NCBI RefSeq assembly: GCF_014837245.1
Contig: NZ_JACYFU010000001.1
Location: forward strand, 558,001 to 622,000
Direction: 5' to 3'
DNA length: 64,000 nucleotides
From: Devosia oryzisoli
Lineage (GTDB): Bacteria > Pseudomonadota > Alphaproteobacteria > Rhizobiales > Devosiaceae
The number at the start of each line of letters is the position of its first letter. Positions within the stretch are counted from its first letter, which is position 1. Shown piece by piece: positions 24,697 through 45,867 of this stretch. Made by a program: the position numbers and the translations under genes. Below the pieces are notes generated by a model. It was not told where the DNA came from. It worked only from the letters and a program-made list of their open reading frames with translations, and made no database searches.

Positions 24697-25626
24697 ATGA
24701 AGACTTATACCGTTCCCAACAGCGATCTCACCGTGTCCAGTGTGGTGCTGGGCCTGATGCGCATAGCGGAGATGGAGGACGAAGCGATTGCGCGCCTCGT
24801 CGGCGAGGCCATGGATGCCGGCGTCACCGTGTTCGACCACGCCGACATCTACGGCGGCGAGCGCCATCGCTGTGAAGCGCGGTTCGGGCAGGCGGTGCGC
24901 CTGTCGGCAGAGCAGCGCAGCAGGGTGCTCATCCAGAGCAAGGTCGGCATTCGGCGTGGCTGGTTCGACTTTTCCGAGGACCACATCCTCCGCACCGTCG
25001 ATGAATCTCTGGCTGCTCTGCGGACGGAATATCTGGACGTGCTGCTGCTGCACCGGCCAGATACCCTGGTGGAGCCCGAGGAGGTGGCCTCTGCCTTCGA
25101 CAAGCTCCATGCCGCAGGAAAGGTGCGACATTTCGGGGTTTCGAACCACACCCCAGGACAGATCGAACTCCTTAAGAGCGCCGTGCGCCAGCCTCTGCTC
25201 TTCAACCAGGTTCAGTTGTCCATCACCCACGCCAACCTCTTCGCGCAGGGGGTCGCCGCCAACATGGCGGGTCTCGACCAGTCCATAGACCGCGACAACG
25301 GCCTTCTCGATTATTCCCGTCTCAAGGGGATGATGCTGCAGGCGTGGTCCCCCTTCCAGAAGCAGTTTTTCGACGGCGTCTTCATCGGGGACCGCGAGAA
25401 CTACGCCGAGTTGAATGACTTGCTGGAGGCTCTGGCCCGCCAGCATGGGGCGACGCCCTCCGGCATCGCCGTCGCATGGATCACGCGGCATCCGGCCAAT
25501 ATCCAGGTGGTGCTGGGGACCACACAGCCGGAGCGGGTGCGCGAGGCTGCGGCAGGTTCATCAATCCGGCTCGGTCGCGAGGACTGGTACAAGCTGTTCC
25601 GTGCCGCTGGTCACAAGGTGCCGTGA
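24697..25626 (+). CDS. Aldo/keto reductase, YdhF-like
   Basis: A 309-residue (beta/alpha)8 NADPH-dependent oxidoreductase. The active-site residues are in place: Asp and Tyr in FDHADIYGG, Lys in IQSKVGI and His in LLLHRPD. The segment LLDYSRLKGMMLQAWSPF matches the YdhF/Tas-like subgroup that contains proteins of unknown substrate. ATG 24697 is preceded by AAGG at a slightly long distance; the frame is open upstream but without a ribosome binding site. It stands alone, upstream of tRNA-Trp. Confidence 0.9.
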   Translation: MKTYTVPNSDLTVSSVVLGLMRIAEMEDEAIARLVGEAMDAGVTVFDHADIYGGERHRCEARFGQAVRLSAEQRSRVLIQSKVGIRRGWFDFSEDHILRTVDESLAALRTEYLDVLLLHRPDTLVEPEEVASAFDKLHAAGKVRHFGVSNHTPGQIELLKSAVRQPLLFNQVQLSITHANLFAQGVAANMAGLDQSIDRDNGLLDYSRLKGMMLQAWSPFQKQFFDGVFIGDRENYAELNDLLEALARQHGATPSGIAVAWITRHPANIQVVLGTTQPERVREAAAGSSIRLGREDWYKLFRAAGHKVP

Positions 25627-25665
25627 CGCTGTCTGCCTGATCGTGAGCGACGGTGCAGGACACTC

Positions 25666-25694
25666 TTGCATCGCCGCCGCTTTGCGATTAGACA
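25666..25694 (+). promoter_or_regulatory. Sigma-70-type promoter of tRNA-Trp
   Basis: TTGCAT, a 17-bp spacer and TAGACA end 13 bp before the tRNA-Trp 5' end, the spacing expected for a tRNA promoter. Confidence 0.55.
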
Positions 25695-25707
25695 CGGCCT
25701 CGCCTGA

Positions 25708-25783
25708 AGGGGTTTAGCTCAGTTGGTAGAGCATCGGTCTCCAAAACCGAGGGTCGTGGGTTCGAGTCCCCCAGCCCCTGCCA
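25708..25783 (+). tRNA. tRNA-Trp (CCA)
   Basis: A full cloverleaf: acceptor AGGGGTT/AGCCCCT, anticodon loop CTCCAAA giving CCA, T-loop TTCGAGT, encoded CCA at 25781-25783. It lies upstream of secE, a common alphaproteobacterial arrangement. Confidence 0.95.
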
Positions 25784-25856
25784 GGCCCTCCCAAAACATC
25801 ATTGTGCCGCTCTTTTTCGTGATGAACCCGGTGGCGGCGTTGAGCGTTTCCGCTCG

Positions 25857-26153
25857 ATGAACAAGCTTCAGTACGTCTCGAAAACGTTTGGTGGCGTTGC
25901 GGCGATTGCGGTTTTCCTGATCGCCTCGCCGGTGCTGGCGGCGTGCCCCGCTCCTGCGGCCGGCGACAGCGCCCAGATGACCGCTGAAAATCACGCGCGC
26001 CTGCTCTGTCAGCAGCGGGAACTCTACGAAGCGTCGCGCAACATCCAGCTGCAGCTGCAGATCGAAGAGACCCGGCGGATGCTGGACAATCTGATCCTGC
26101 AGCGAAAGCTCGACATGGTCACCCAGCCGGTCGTGCCAATCCGAATCCCGTAA
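25857..26153 (+). CDS. Small secreted or lipoprotein-like hypothetical protein
   Basis: A 98-residue protein with an N-terminal export signal (GVAAIAVFLIASPVLA). The sequence around residue 30 reads LAAC, which fits a lipobox, so it may be a lipoprotein anchored through Cys30; cleavage after Ala28 or Ala29 by signal peptidase I is the alternative. The mature part is mostly helical and Gln/Glu-rich (ASRNIQLQLQIEETRRMLDN). No family is recognised. It stands between tRNA-Trp and small minus-strand genes, with a weak ribosome binding site. Confidence 0.6.
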   Translation: MNKLQYVSKTFGGVAAIAVFLIASPVLAACPAPAAGDSAQMTAENHARLLCQQRELYEASRNIQLQLQIEETRRMLDNLILQRKLDMVTQPVVPIRIP

Positions 26154-26216
26154 CCCAGCAGTTACGGAATAGTCAGATAGACTGACCGCCGGTTTAAGCC
26201 GGCAGATGGGCAGCGT

Positions 26217-26285
26217 TCAGGTAATCCTGGGCGTGGTTAGGACCGCGAGCACAGCAAGCATGCCGATGATCATGATAAGCGTCAT
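26217..26285 (-). CDS. Small hydrophobic peptide, 22 residues (candidate)
   Basis: On the minus strand an ATG at 26285 has an excellent GGAGGAG ribosome binding site 4-5 nt upstream. The frame encodes a 22-residue peptide, MTLIMIIGMLAVLAVLTTPR plus two residues, nearly all hydrophobic, like single-span small membrane proteins. It lies in a ~195-bp gap between two hypothetical genes. Without conservation data it stays a candidate. Confidence 0.4.
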   Translation of the reverse strand: MTLIMIIGMLAVLAVLTTPRIT

Positions 26286-26348
26286 TTTCTCCTCCAGAAT
26301 CCCAAAGTAATTCCTTGGGGCAGGAGAGCGTTCCGCCTATGACCGCTG

Positions 26349-26615
26349 TTACTCGGCAGCGACCGGTAGCTTTTCCGAATGGCGCGCCTTGAGCTTATTC
26401 AATTGCTGGGCAGCGTGGGTCAGGAGCGCCGTGCGCACCTCTTCATGCGGCGCACGACCGCAATCCGCCTTCACCTTGAGATCCAGCACATATTCGGTGG
26501 TGGTGCCCATGAACGTTTCGCGCACGCGAACTCGAACCGAACCGTCTACGCGCTGAGGCATGGTCCGGTGGGGACCATAGTGCATCAGTTGACAGGATAT
26601 GACCTCGAACGACAT
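26349..26615 (-). CDS. Hypothetical 88-residue protein
   Basis: An 88-residue soluble protein. Two beta-like stretches (DGSVRVRVRETFMGTTTEYVLDLKVKAD) precede a helical end (HEEVRTALLTHAAQQLNKLK). ATG 26615 has GGGAGAG upstream and is preferred over an in-frame ATG 90 bases earlier. No family is recognised. It is followed by the 22-residue candidate on the same strand and diverges from secE. Confidence 0.6.
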   Translation of the reverse strand: MSFEVISCQLMHYGPHRTMPQRVDGSVRVRVRETFMGTTTEYVLDLKVKADCGRAPHEEVRTALLTHAAQQLNKLKARHSEKLPVAAE

Positions 26616-26871
26616 CACGCTCTCCCAACGTGCCACGTTTTGGCCGCATTTGGATCGAAGCCGAACAAATCGCCGTTGGCAAGCAGAATCCACAGAATCG
26701 CACATTTATCCTTTACAGCCCGTTCAGCCTGTGGGCGGTACCGGGCGGGTGATTCTTCTCTGGGCGCCTGTTGCAAACTGCGGCCAAACTCTCTAGATAG
26801 CCAAACTCCAGCCGTGCGGGATTCCTGCGCGGCCTTTGGTTTTGCACCAAGTTAGCTAGAGCTAGAGTCGT

Positions 26872-27066
26872 ATGGCCCGTACCAATCCCGTGACATTCTT
26901 CCAGCAGGTTCGCTCGGAAGTCCGAAAGGTGACCTGGCCGGGCCGCAACGAGGTCGTGATTTCCACGATCATGGTGCTCGTGCTCGTCGCTTTTGCCAGC
27001 GTCTTCTTCCTGGTCGCCGACATGGTGATTTCCTGGCTCGTGACTTTGATGCTGTCGATCCGCTGA
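26872..27066 (+). CDS. secE: Preprotein translocase subunit SecE
   Basis: A 64-residue single-span subunit that clamps SecY in the SecYEG protein-export channel. The conserved cytosolic amphipathic helix (FFQQVRSEVRKVTWPGRNEV) is followed by one transmembrane helix (residues ~30-58). The short alphaproteobacterial form lacks the two extra N-terminal spans of Escherichia coli SecE. It lies 37 bp before nusG and is likely co-transcribed with it. Confidence 0.97.
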   Translation: MARTNPVTFFQQVRSEVRKVTWPGRNEVVISTIMVLVLVAFASVFFLVADMVISWLVTLMLSIR

Positions 27067-27103
27067 GGCGGGTCCAACTTTAGACTGGGAGCGGCAACGC
27101 GGT

Positions 27104-27634
27104 ATGGCGAAGCGCTGGTACATCGTTCAGGCTTACTCGAACTTCGAGCGCAAGGTGGCGGAAGATATTCGCCTCAAGGTGGCGCAGAAGAAGCTGGAGC
27201 ACCTGTTTGAAGACGTGATCGTGCCGACCGAGAAGGTCGTGGAGATCCGTCGTGGCCGCAAGGTCGATGCGGAACGCAAATTCTTCCCGGGCTATGTTCT
27301 GGTGAAGATGGACATGACCGACGAGGCGTTCCATCTCATCAAGAACACGCCCAAGGTCACCGGCTTCCTCGGTGCGGACAACAAGCCGATGCCGATTTCG
27401 GAAGCGGAGGCCATGTCCATCCTGCAGCAGGTGCAGGAAGGCGTGGAGCATCCCAAGCCGTCCGTCAGCTTCGAAGTCGGCGAGAATGTGCGGGTGTCCG
27501 ACGGTCCGTTCGCGAGCTTCAATGGCATCGTTGAGGAAGTGGACGAGGAGCGTTCGCGCCTCAAGGTCGAGGTTTCGATCTTCGGTCGTCCGACGCCTGT
27601 GGAGCTGGAATACGGTCAGGTCGAAAAGGTCTGA
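27104..27634 (+). CDS. nusG: Transcription termination/antitermination factor NusG
   Basis: A 176-residue factor that binds RNA polymerase and couples it to the ribosome (through S10) or to Rho. The NGN domain covers residues ~3-110 (KRWYIVQAYSNFERKVAEDI at the start), and the KOW domain is at ~125-176 (VGENVRVSDGPFASFNGIVE). It is of normal length and lies between secE and the rplK operon, the usual order. Confidence 0.98.
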   Translation: MAKRWYIVQAYSNFERKVAEDIRLKVAQKKLEHLFEDVIVPTEKVVEIRRGRKVDAERKFFPGYVLVKMDMTDEAFHLIKNTPKVTGFLGADNKPMPISEAEAMSILQQVQEGVEHPKPSVSFEVGENVRVSDGPFASFNGIVEEVDEERSRLKVEVSIFGRPTPVELEYGQVEKV

Positions 27635-27788
27635 TCGGGTCGCTCAGGCGATCTAGCAGAATTCTGGCGTGAGCCGGAGTGGCCGGAGCGATCCGGCAAA
27701 ATCCGTGGAAGGGGATGGCGCTTAGCCAGCGCCAGGAAACCGCACCACGGCTTCACCTGCCCGCAAGGGCAACAGAGAAGGAAAGAAA

Positions 27789-28217
27789 ATGGCCAAGAAG
27801 ATTACGGGCTATATCAAGCTCCAGGTGCCGGCTGGCTCTGCCACGCCGTCCCCGCCGATCGGTCCTGCGCTGGGTCAGCGCGGCCTCAACATCATGGAAT
27901 TCTGCAAGGCCTTCAACGCGGCCACGCAGGAGCTGGAAAAGGGTTCGCCCATTCCGACCGTGATCACCGCCTATGCCGACAAGAGCTTCACCTTCGAGAT
28001 GAAGCAGCCGCCGGTGACCTACTTCATCAAGAAGGCGCTCAACCTCAAGTCCGGCTCCAAGGCTCCGGGCAAGGACAGCGCTGGCACGATCACGCAGGCT
28101 CAGCTGCGCGACATCGCCGAAAAGAAGATGAAGGATCTCAACGCGGACGACGTTGACACCGCAATGACCATGATCGCCGGTTCCGCCCGGTCCATGGGCA
28201 TCCAGGTCGAGGGCTGA
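27789..28217 (+). CDS. rplK: Ribosomal protein L11
   Basis: A 142-residue protein of the GTPase-associated centre of the 50S subunit. The N-terminal domain carries the Pro-rich thiostrepton-contact segment [11 protein letters not shown] (~22-32), and the C-terminal domain binds 23S rRNA. It also activates RelA in stringent control. It follows nusG after 154 bp, so it may have its own promoter, and lies 5 bp before rplA. Confidence 0.98.
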   Translation: MAKKITGYIKLQVPAGSATPSPPIGPALGQRGLNIMEFCKAFNAATQELEKGSPIPTVITAYADKSFTFEMKQPPVTYFIKKALNLKSGSKAPGKDSAGTITQAQLRDIAEKKMKDLNADDVDTAMTMIAGSARSMGIQVEG

Positions 28218-28222
28218 TAGAT

Positions 28223-28915
28223 ATGGCAAAGATCGCAAAGAAGGTCGCCGCTGCCCGTGAAGGCATCGACCCCAACAAGCTCTACCCGCTGCAGGACGCA
28301 GTGAAGCTGGTGAAGTCGAAGGCCTCGGCCAAGTTTGACGAAACCGTCGAGATCGCGATGAACCTCGGCGTTGACCCGCGTCATGCAGACCAAATGGTCC
28401 GTGGCGTCGTCAACCTGCCCAATGGCACCGGCAAGACCGTTCGCGTCGCCGTGTTCGCCCGTGGCGCCAAGGCCGACGAAGCCACTGCCGCCGGTGCGGA
28501 TATCGTTGGTGCGGAAGACCTGCTCGAAACCATCCAGGGCGGCAAGATCGACTTCGATCGCTGCATTGCCACGCCGGACATGATGCCGCTGGTCGGTCGC
28601 CTGGGTAAGATCCTCGGGCCGCGCAACCTGATGCCGAACCCCAAGGTCGGCACGGTGACCATGGACGTCAAGGGTGCCGTCGGCGCTGCCAAGGGCGGTG
28701 CCGTGGAATACCGGGTCGAGAAGGCCGGGATCATTCACGCTGGCGTCGGCAAGGTGTCGTTCTCGGAAGAAGCCCTGCTGCAGAACATCAAGGCGTTCAC
28801 CGACGCCGTGGTGAAGTCCAAGCCGGCTGGCGCCAAGGGCACCTACGTCAAGAAGGTTGCCGTGAGCTCCACCATGGGCCCCGGCATCGGCGTCGAGCCG
28901 GGCACGGCGCTCTAA
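28223..28915 (+). CDS. rplA: Ribosomal protein L1
   Basis: A 230-residue two-domain protein of the mobile L1 stalk, which moves deacylated tRNA out of the E site. The family signature [20 protein letters not shown] is present. In many bacteria L1 represses its own operon by binding the L11 leader mRNA; the leader before rplK could hold such a site. It is followed by a 441-bp gap with palindromic repeats and the L10 leader. Confidence 0.98.
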   Translation: MAKIAKKVAAAREGIDPNKLYPLQDAVKLVKSKASAKFDETVEIAMNLGVDPRHADQMVRGVVNLPNGTGKTVRVAVFARGAKADEATAAGADIVGAEDLLETIQGGKIDFDRCIATPDMMPLVGRLGKILGPRNLMPNPKVGTVTMDVKGAVGAAKGGAVEYRVEKAGIIHAGVGKVSFSEEALLQNIKAFTDAVVKSKPAGAKGTYVKKVAVSSTMGPGIGVEPGTAL

Positions 28916-28925
28916 GAGGCCATAG

Positions 28926-29030
28926 TCTCTCCGTCCATCGTCATTGCCCGGCCCGTCCGGGCAATCCAGCGATGGCCGCACCTTCCATGGACCACCCGGG
29001 CAAGCCGGGTGGTGACGAGGTGGTTGGATT
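28926..29030. repeat. Dispersed palindromic repeat (REP-like), copy 1
   Basis: Two inverted repeats side by side: ATTGCCCGG/CCGGGCAAT (28943-28965) and ACCACCCGG/CCGGGTGGT (28991-29013) with conserved edges CCATGGACCACC and GGTGGTGACG. The same modules recur at 59053-59240, so this is an intergenic repeat family and not a gene. Confidence 0.75.
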
Positions 29031-29103
29031 GGGCTATATGCCCCATCACAAGAATTCCGGGCGGCAAGTTCGCCCGGTTTCGCCGCTCCCAAGGGAGCTG
29101 CGT

Positions 29104-29350
29104 TAAGTCCTGTCCGAGACTGCCGGCCGGCGTCATGCCGTTAATTCCGTTCCGGAGCCAGCAATAGACGGGGTGAGACCCAATTCCTGGACCCTGCGTC
29201 CCGAGTTGAGGTTCGAACCTAAGCCAGTTGCCCCTCGCGGGCGCTCGGTTGGCAGGCACTAACCGTTGTTTCCCGGTCCGCAAGGGCAGGGGGCAGCAAT
29301 TGGCAACGGCTCCAGGCCGCCTCGTGCGGGGTGGGGCCAACTAGTGGAGA
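29104..29350 (+). ncRNA. Probable L10 (rplJ) leader RNA
   Basis: About 250 bases without an open frame, directly upstream of rplJ and rich in potential stems. An L10-(L12)4 binding leader is found here in most bacteria and represses rplJL translation. No exact consensus was aligned, so this is called from position and stem content. Confidence 0.4.
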
Positions 29351-29356
29351 CTAGCT

Positions 29357-29875
29357 TTGGAAAGAGCGGAAAAGCGTGAAGTCGTCGCTTCGCTCCAGGA
29401 AGCCCTTACGGGCGCTGGATCGATCGTCGTCGCGCACAATACCGGCCTGACCGTCGCCGCTTTCACTGACCTGCGCGTGCAGGTCAAGAAGGCTGGCGGC
29501 AAGGTCAAGGTCGCCAAGAACCGCCTTGCCAAGCTCGCTCTGAAGGAAGTCGATGTCGCGGACATATCGGACCTGTTCACAGGCCCGACCGTCATCGCCT
29601 ATGCGGAAGATCCTGTTGCTGCGCCGAAGATCGCAGCAGCCTTCGCCGAGAAGAACCAGAAGTTCGTCATTCTCGGTGGCGCCATGGGTCAGACCGCTCT
29701 CGACGCCGATGGCGTCAAGGCGTTGGCGACCATGCCGTCGCTGGACGAACTGCGGGCCAAGCTCGCAGGTCTCGTCAAGCAGCCGGCAACGAACATCGCT
29801 TCCATTCTCGTGCAGCCGGGTGCGGGCATTGCTCGCGTCCTCAAGGCCCACGCAGAAAAGAGCGAAGCGGCTTAA
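29357..29875 (+). CDS. rplJ: Ribosomal protein L10
   Basis: A 172-residue protein that anchors L7/L12 dimers to the 50S stalk base. The N-terminal RNA-binding domain starts [17 protein letters not shown], and the C-terminal helix for L12 binding is at ~135-172. The start is TTG at 29357 with GGAG upstream; no in-frame ATG fits the family N-terminus. A rare start codon may help autoregulation. It precedes rplL by 57 bp. Confidence 0.97.
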   Translation: MERAEKREVVASLQEALTGAGSIVVAHNTGLTVAAFTDLRVQVKKAGGKVKVAKNRLAKLALKEVDVADISDLFTGPTVIAYAEDPVAAPKIAAAFAEKNQKFVILGGAMGQTALDADGVKALATMPSLDELRAKLAGLVKQPATNIASILVQPGAGIARVLKAHAEKSEAA

Positions 29876-29932
29876 GGCCGTTCCAAACTACCTCAACGTT
29901 CGAACTGAAACACAATCTGGAAAGAGTAGAAA

Positions 29933-30313
29933 ATGGCTGCTGATCTCGCCAAACTCGTTGACGACCTTTCGGCCCTGACCGTCCTGGAAGCTTCCGAGCT
30001 GTCCAAGATGCTCGAAGAGAAGTGGGGCGTTTCCGCCGCCGCTCCGGTTGCCGTCGCTGCTGCCGCTGGTGGCGGTGCTGCCGCCCCGGCCGCTGAAGAA
30101 AAGACCGAATTCGACGTGATCCTCGCCTCCTTCGGCGACAACAAGATCAACGTCATCAAGGAAGTCCGTGCCATCACCGGCCTGGGTCTCGGCGAAGCCA
30201 AGGCCCTGGTTGAAGGCGCTCCGAAGGCCGTCAAGGAAGGCGTTTCGAAGGCTGAAGCTGAAGACATTCAGAAGAAGCTCGAAGGCGCTGGCGCCAAGGT
30301 CGAACTTAAGTAA
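29933..30313 (+). CDS. rplL: Ribosomal protein L7/L12
   Basis: A 126-residue stalk protein that recruits translational GTPases. The N-terminal dimer domain (to ~35) is joined by an Ala/Gly-rich hinge ([17 protein letters not shown]) to the C-terminal domain with the conserved [20 protein letters not shown]. It is of normal length. A strong terminator follows, which limits read-through into rpoB. Confidence 0.98.
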   Translation: MAADLAKLVDDLSALTVLEASELSKMLEEKWGVSAAAPVAVAAAAGGGAAAPAAEEKTEFDVILASFGDNKINVIKEVRAITGLGLGEAKALVEGAPKAVKEGVSKAEAEDIQKKLEGAGAKVELK

Positions 30314-30335
30314 TTTCGACTTTTGCCTTGAAATA

Positions 30336-30376
30336 AGCGGAATGGCGCTATATGTGCCATTCCGCTGTTCCTTTTT
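30336..30376 (+). terminator. Intrinsic terminator/attenuator after rplL
   Basis: AGCGGAATGGC and GCCATTCCGCT form a perfect 11-bp stem with a 9-nt loop, then GTTCCTTTTT. It lies between rplL and rpoB and probably lets part of the transcripts pass. Confidence 0.85.
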
Positions 30377-30719
30377 CTACAGGAACGATTGGCCGGGACC
30401 GATTGGATGGGTTCGGGCCCCAATTGCGGAAATATATGACGATTTTGGATGTCTCGGGCACTCTGAAGCCTCTGATGACCTCGCTGCGAGTCGCTCGCAT
30501 GCGGGGCGTTTGGCTTTAGTCACGTGTCTGTGACCCAGCCGCGGATCGGGCTGGGTTGGTTAGGGCATCCAGCGATCCACACGACCAGGCATATATCCTG
30601 AGCGCCGACGGCTGATAGTCGGGTCTTTGGATATCTGCCTCCGAGACAAGCAAAAAATGCCGCGGTTTCGCGGGCAGCTCCGGCTGCTGCGAGGGCGCGC
30701 GACAACAGCAGGAGCTTTC
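30377..30719. other. Non-coding region between rplL and rpoB
   Basis: About 340 bases with no convincing gene. An 8-bp hairpin ACCCAGCC/GGCTGGGT is at 30533-30556. The region may hold an rpoBC promoter or processing sites; no clear -35/-10 pair stands out. Confidence 0.5.
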
Positions 30720-34862
<4,143 letters not shown>

Positions 34863-34941
34863 TCCGGCACTTCCCATTCCAATCACCTTCCGTCCCGGTG
34901 CGCGGCGCAGCCGCAGCCTGGACGGATAGAGGAGAGACCTA

Positions 34942-39126
<4,185 letters not shown>

Positions 39127-39146
39127 GGCTGTGGAAGTGCGAAAAG

Positions 39147-39173
39147 GAAAGGGGCCCCGCGGGGGCCCCTTTT
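39147..39173 (+). terminator. Intrinsic terminator after rpoC
   Basis: AAAGGGGCCCC and GGGGCCCCTTTT form a GC-rich stem with a T-run 20 bp after the rpoC stop. Its A-run and T-run would also work for the convergent gene. Confidence 0.9.
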
Positions 39174-39178
39174 GCATT

Positions 39179-40020
39179 TCAGAACAGGTTGTTCATGTCG
39201 TTGGGTTGGGTCAGCGTCTTGCCGTCCGGGCGATCGAGACCCTCGATCCGCTTCATCTGATCCTCCGAAAGAGTGAAGTCCCAGACATCGAAGTTCTCGA
39301 CCGCACGCTCGGGCTTGCTGGTCTTGGGCAGGGGGATGAGCCCCAGTTGCAGGTGCCAGCGGATCACCACCTGTGCAGCAGTGCGGTCGAGAGACCTGCG
39401 ATATCCTGGATAACAGGATTCTTGAGCAGCGCGGCGCCCTCGCCACCGATGGGACTGTAGCATTCTACGGCGATGTCATGTGCCTTGAGCCATTCGCGCG
39501 TCTCGCGCTGCTGGTAATAGGGGTGCAGCTCGATCTGGTTGACCGCGGGCCTTACCCCGGTCTCCTTGATGATGCGCTCGATGTGTTCCGGCAGGAAGTT
39601 CGAGACGCCGATCGACCGGACGCGGCCCTGCTTCTGCAGGTCCACGAACGCTTTCCAGGTTTCGACATACCGGTCGTGCCGCGGCGCGGGCCAATGGATC
39701 AGGAAGAGGTCCAGCGTCTCCAGCATGAGCCGCTTCATAGTTCCATCGAACGACTTCAGCGTGCTCTCATACCCTTGGTCGCCCGTCCGCTCCTTGGAGG
39801 TGATGAAGAGCTCGTCGCGGGGAATGTCCAGTTGCCCGATGCCGGTCCCAACGCCCTCTTCGTTGTCATAGCCCTGCGCGGTGTCGATGTGCCGGTATCC
39901 CGCATCAACGGCGGCCTTGATGATCGCGGGCGTATCCTCATTGGGCAGGCGCCAGACACCGAAGCCGAGCTGAGGGATTGTGTGACCATCGTTGAGGGTG
40001 ATGGTGGTTGGCTGTGTCAT
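39179..40020 (-). pseudogene. Aldo/keto reductase with one frameshift
   Basis: The N-terminal frame (ATG 40020) encodes a normal AKR start: GFGVWRLPNED, AGYRHIDTAQGYDNE with the active Asp and Tyr, and LIHWPAP with the His. It runs to IQDIAG near 39398 and then loses homology. The other frame continues with SLDRTAAQVVIRWHLQLG and PKTSKPERAVENFDVWDFTL to the stop at 39179. A single missing base near 39398 accounts for it. Joined, the product would be ~280 residues, normal for AKR5-type 2,5-diketo-gluconate/methylglyoxal reductases. It is either a recent pseudogene or a sequencing error; there is no homopolymer at the break. It sits between rpoC and rpsL, normally adjacent genes. Confidence 0.8.
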
Positions 40021-40493
40021 GCGTGCCTCTCGCTGTGTTTCCCGGAGCTAACGCAATGACCAAGGCGTGGCTCCGTTGATCGTCATCCGAAAGGGCAGGG
40101 GACCATGATGCCGAACGGAAAACGAAAAAAGCGTCCAGCCGCGCGAGTGCCGCCCGGACGATCGAGAGCCCCGCTTTGCATAGCTCCTGCGCGGCTTTTT
40201 CCACGAAAGAATCCTTGACGGGGCGAGTCAGGGGTTCTAAACAGCGCCTACCTAAGCGGTCGGTCGTGGTTGTCACACCGGGTCCCTGCCACCTTGTGCG
40301 GGAATCCAGGACAATCAAACACACTGTCGGGTAGCTAGACGAAGCAAATCCTTGGCGCATGACTGCTCCTTCCTTTGAAGGGGGTGGTCCGCTGCAATTG
40401 AGGCGCTGCCGTTTCCCTTGTGGGTGCGGGAAAGCGCCACTTTGGTTTGCTTGTGTAGACCGAACTAGAATTTTGGACGATGGAAAGAGCGCA
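40021..40493. other. Intergenic region upstream of rpsL
   Basis: About 470 bases between the divergent AKR pseudogene and rpsL. It should hold the str-operon promoter and leader. Open frames on the minus strand here have no ribosome binding site or recognisable product. No RNA gene or repeat is seen. Confidence 0.5.
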
Positions 40494-40865
40494 ATGCCCA
40501 CCATTAATCAGCTGATCCGCAAGCCACGCGCCAGCAAGCCAAAGCGGAACAAGGTTCCGGCCATGGAAGCCAACCCGCAAAAGCGCGGCGTCTGCTCCCG
40601 TGTGTATACGACGACCCCGAAGAAGCCGAACTCGGCTCTGCGCAAGGTGGCCAAGGTTCGCCTGACCAACCAGCGCGAAGTGATCTCCTACATCCCGGGT
40701 GAGGGTCACAATCTGCAGGAGCACTCTGTTGTGCTCATCCGTGGCGGCCGCGTTCGCGACCTGCCGGGCGTGCGCTACCACATCCTGCGCGGCGTGCTCG
40801 ACACGCAGAGCGTCAAGGATCGCAAGCAGCGCCGCTCGAAGTATGGCGCGAAGCGTCCGAAGTAA
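40494..40865 (+). CDS. rpsL: Ribosomal protein S12
   Basis: A 123-residue decoding-centre protein. The two streptomycin-contact segments [17 protein letters not shown] and [13 protein letters not shown] carry the wild-type Lys residues, so streptomycin sensitivity is predicted. ATG 40494 (GGAAAGAGC upstream) matches the family start [12 protein letters not shown]. It is the first gene of the str operon and lies 14 bp before rpsG. Confidence 0.98.
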   Translation: MPTINQLIRKPRASKPKRNKVPAMEANPQKRGVCSRVYTTTPKKPNSALRKVAKVRLTNQREVISYIPGEGHNLQEHSVVLIRGGRVRDLPGVRYHILRGVLDTQSVKDRKQRRSKYGAKRPK

Positions 40866-40876
40866 GGAGATATTGA

Positions 40877-41350
<474 letters not shown>

Positions 41351-41362
41351 GAAGGAATACCG

Positions 41363-43453
<2,091 letters not shown>

Positions 43454-43519
43454 CAACAGCGCAAGCTAAAAAACTCAACTGTAAGTCGGCGATTGCGCTG
43501 ACGAATTTGGAGAAAAGCG

Positions 43520-44710
<1,191 letters not shown>

Positions 44711-44726
44711 GGCTCCTCAAGACATT

Positions 44727-44760
44727 CGCGGCGCGCGGATGAACGCGCGCCGCGATCCTT
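44727..44760 (+). terminator. Intrinsic terminator between tuf and rpsJ
   Basis: CGCGGCGCGCG and CGCGCGCCGCG make a perfect 11-bp stem with a 6-nt GATGAA loop, followed by ATCCTTTT. It marks the end of the str operon. Confidence 0.8.
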
Positions 44761-44780
44761 TTATGTCAGGATTTGTGAAG

Positions 44781-45089
44781 ATGAACGGTCAGAATATCCG
44801 CATCCGCCTCAAGGCGTTTGACCATCGCGTGCTCGACAATTCGACCCGCGAGATCGTCAACACCGCCAAGCGCACGGGTGCCCAGGTTCGCGGGCCGATC
44901 CCGCTGCCGACCCGCATCGACAAGTTCACCGTCAACCGCTCGCCCCATATCGACAAAAAGGCGCGTGAGCAGTTCGAGATCCGGACCCACAAGCGCATGC
45001 TCGACATTGTGGACCCGACTCCCCAGACGGTCGATGCACTGATGAAGCTTGACCTCGCCGCCGGTGTCGACGTCGAAATCAAGCTCTAA
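44781..45089 (+). CDS. rpsJ: Ribosomal protein S10 / NusE
   Basis: A 102-residue 30S protein that also serves as NusE, the antitermination partner of NusB and NusG. It begins [16 protein letters not shown], the common start in relatives, with AGGA ~9 nt upstream; an ATG at 44763 would add 6 residues. It is the first gene of the S10 operon, right after the tuf terminator. Confidence 0.96.
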   Translation: MNGQNIRIRLKAFDHRVLDNSTREIVNTAKRTGAQVRGPIPLPTRIDKFTVNRSPHIDKKAREQFEIRTHKRMLDIVDPTPQTVDALMKLDLAAGVDVEIKL

Positions 45090-45171
45090 AACAAGAGTTT
45101 CCGCGCCTGCCATACACAGGGTCCTCTGAAGCCATGACCCGGCAGAGCGCCAAATGAGAAGGTAAGAACCG

Positions 45172-45867
45172 ATGCGTTCTGGATTGATCGCACAGAAGCT
45201 GGGCATGACCCGCATCTTTGCCGAGGACGGCTCGCACGTCCCGGTGACGGTGTTGAGTCTGCAGAACTGCCAGGTGGTGGGCCAGCGTAGCGTGGAGCGG
45301 GACGGCTATGTCGCCCTGCAGCTCGGCGCCGGCCAGGCGAAGCCGAAGAACGTCAGCAAGGCCGAGCGCGGCCAGTATGCTGTCGCCAAGGTGGAGCCCA
45401 AGCGTCACGTGGTGGAATTCCGCGTTGATGCTGACAACCTCATCGAGGTTGGCGCGACGCTGAAGGCGGACCACTTCGTGGAAGGCCAGCTGGTCGACGT
45501 GACCGGAACCTCCATCGGTAAGGGTTTTGCCGGCGGCATGAAGCGCTGGAACTTCGGTGGCCTGCGCGCCTCGCACGGTGTGTCCGTGTCGCACCGTTCG
45601 ATCGGTTCGACCGGTGGCCGTCAGGACCCGGGAAAGACCTTCAAGAACAAGAAGATGCCGGGCCATATGGGCGATCGTCGCATCACCACGCAGAACGTCA
45701 AGGTCGTCAAGACCGACGTGGAGCGTGGCCTGATCATGATCCAGGGTTCGGTCCCGGGTGCCAAGGGCGCCTGGATCATGATCAAGGACGCCGTCAAGAA
45801 GCCGGCTCCCGCGAACGTCGCCCTGCCGGGCTCGTTCGAGGCCGCAGCTGCGGGAGAAGCGAAGTAA
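45172..45867 (+). CDS. rplC: Ribosomal protein L3
   Basis: A 231-residue early assembly protein near the peptidyl-transferase centre. The loop [20 protein letters not shown] and the [13 protein letters not shown] segment with the Gln often methylated by PrmB are conserved. It ends directly against the ATG of rplD (no gap). Confidence 0.98.
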   Translation: MRSGLIAQKLGMTRIFAEDGSHVPVTVLSLQNCQVVGQRSVERDGYVALQLGAGQAKPKNVSKAERGQYAVAKVEPKRHVVEFRVDADNLIEVGATLKADHFVEGQLVDVTGTSIGKGFAGGMKRWNFGGLRASHGVSVSHRSIGSTGGRQDPGKTFKNKKMPGHMGDRRITTQNVKVVKTDVERGLIMIQGSVPGAKGAWIMIKDAVKKPAPANVALPGSFEAAAAGEAK

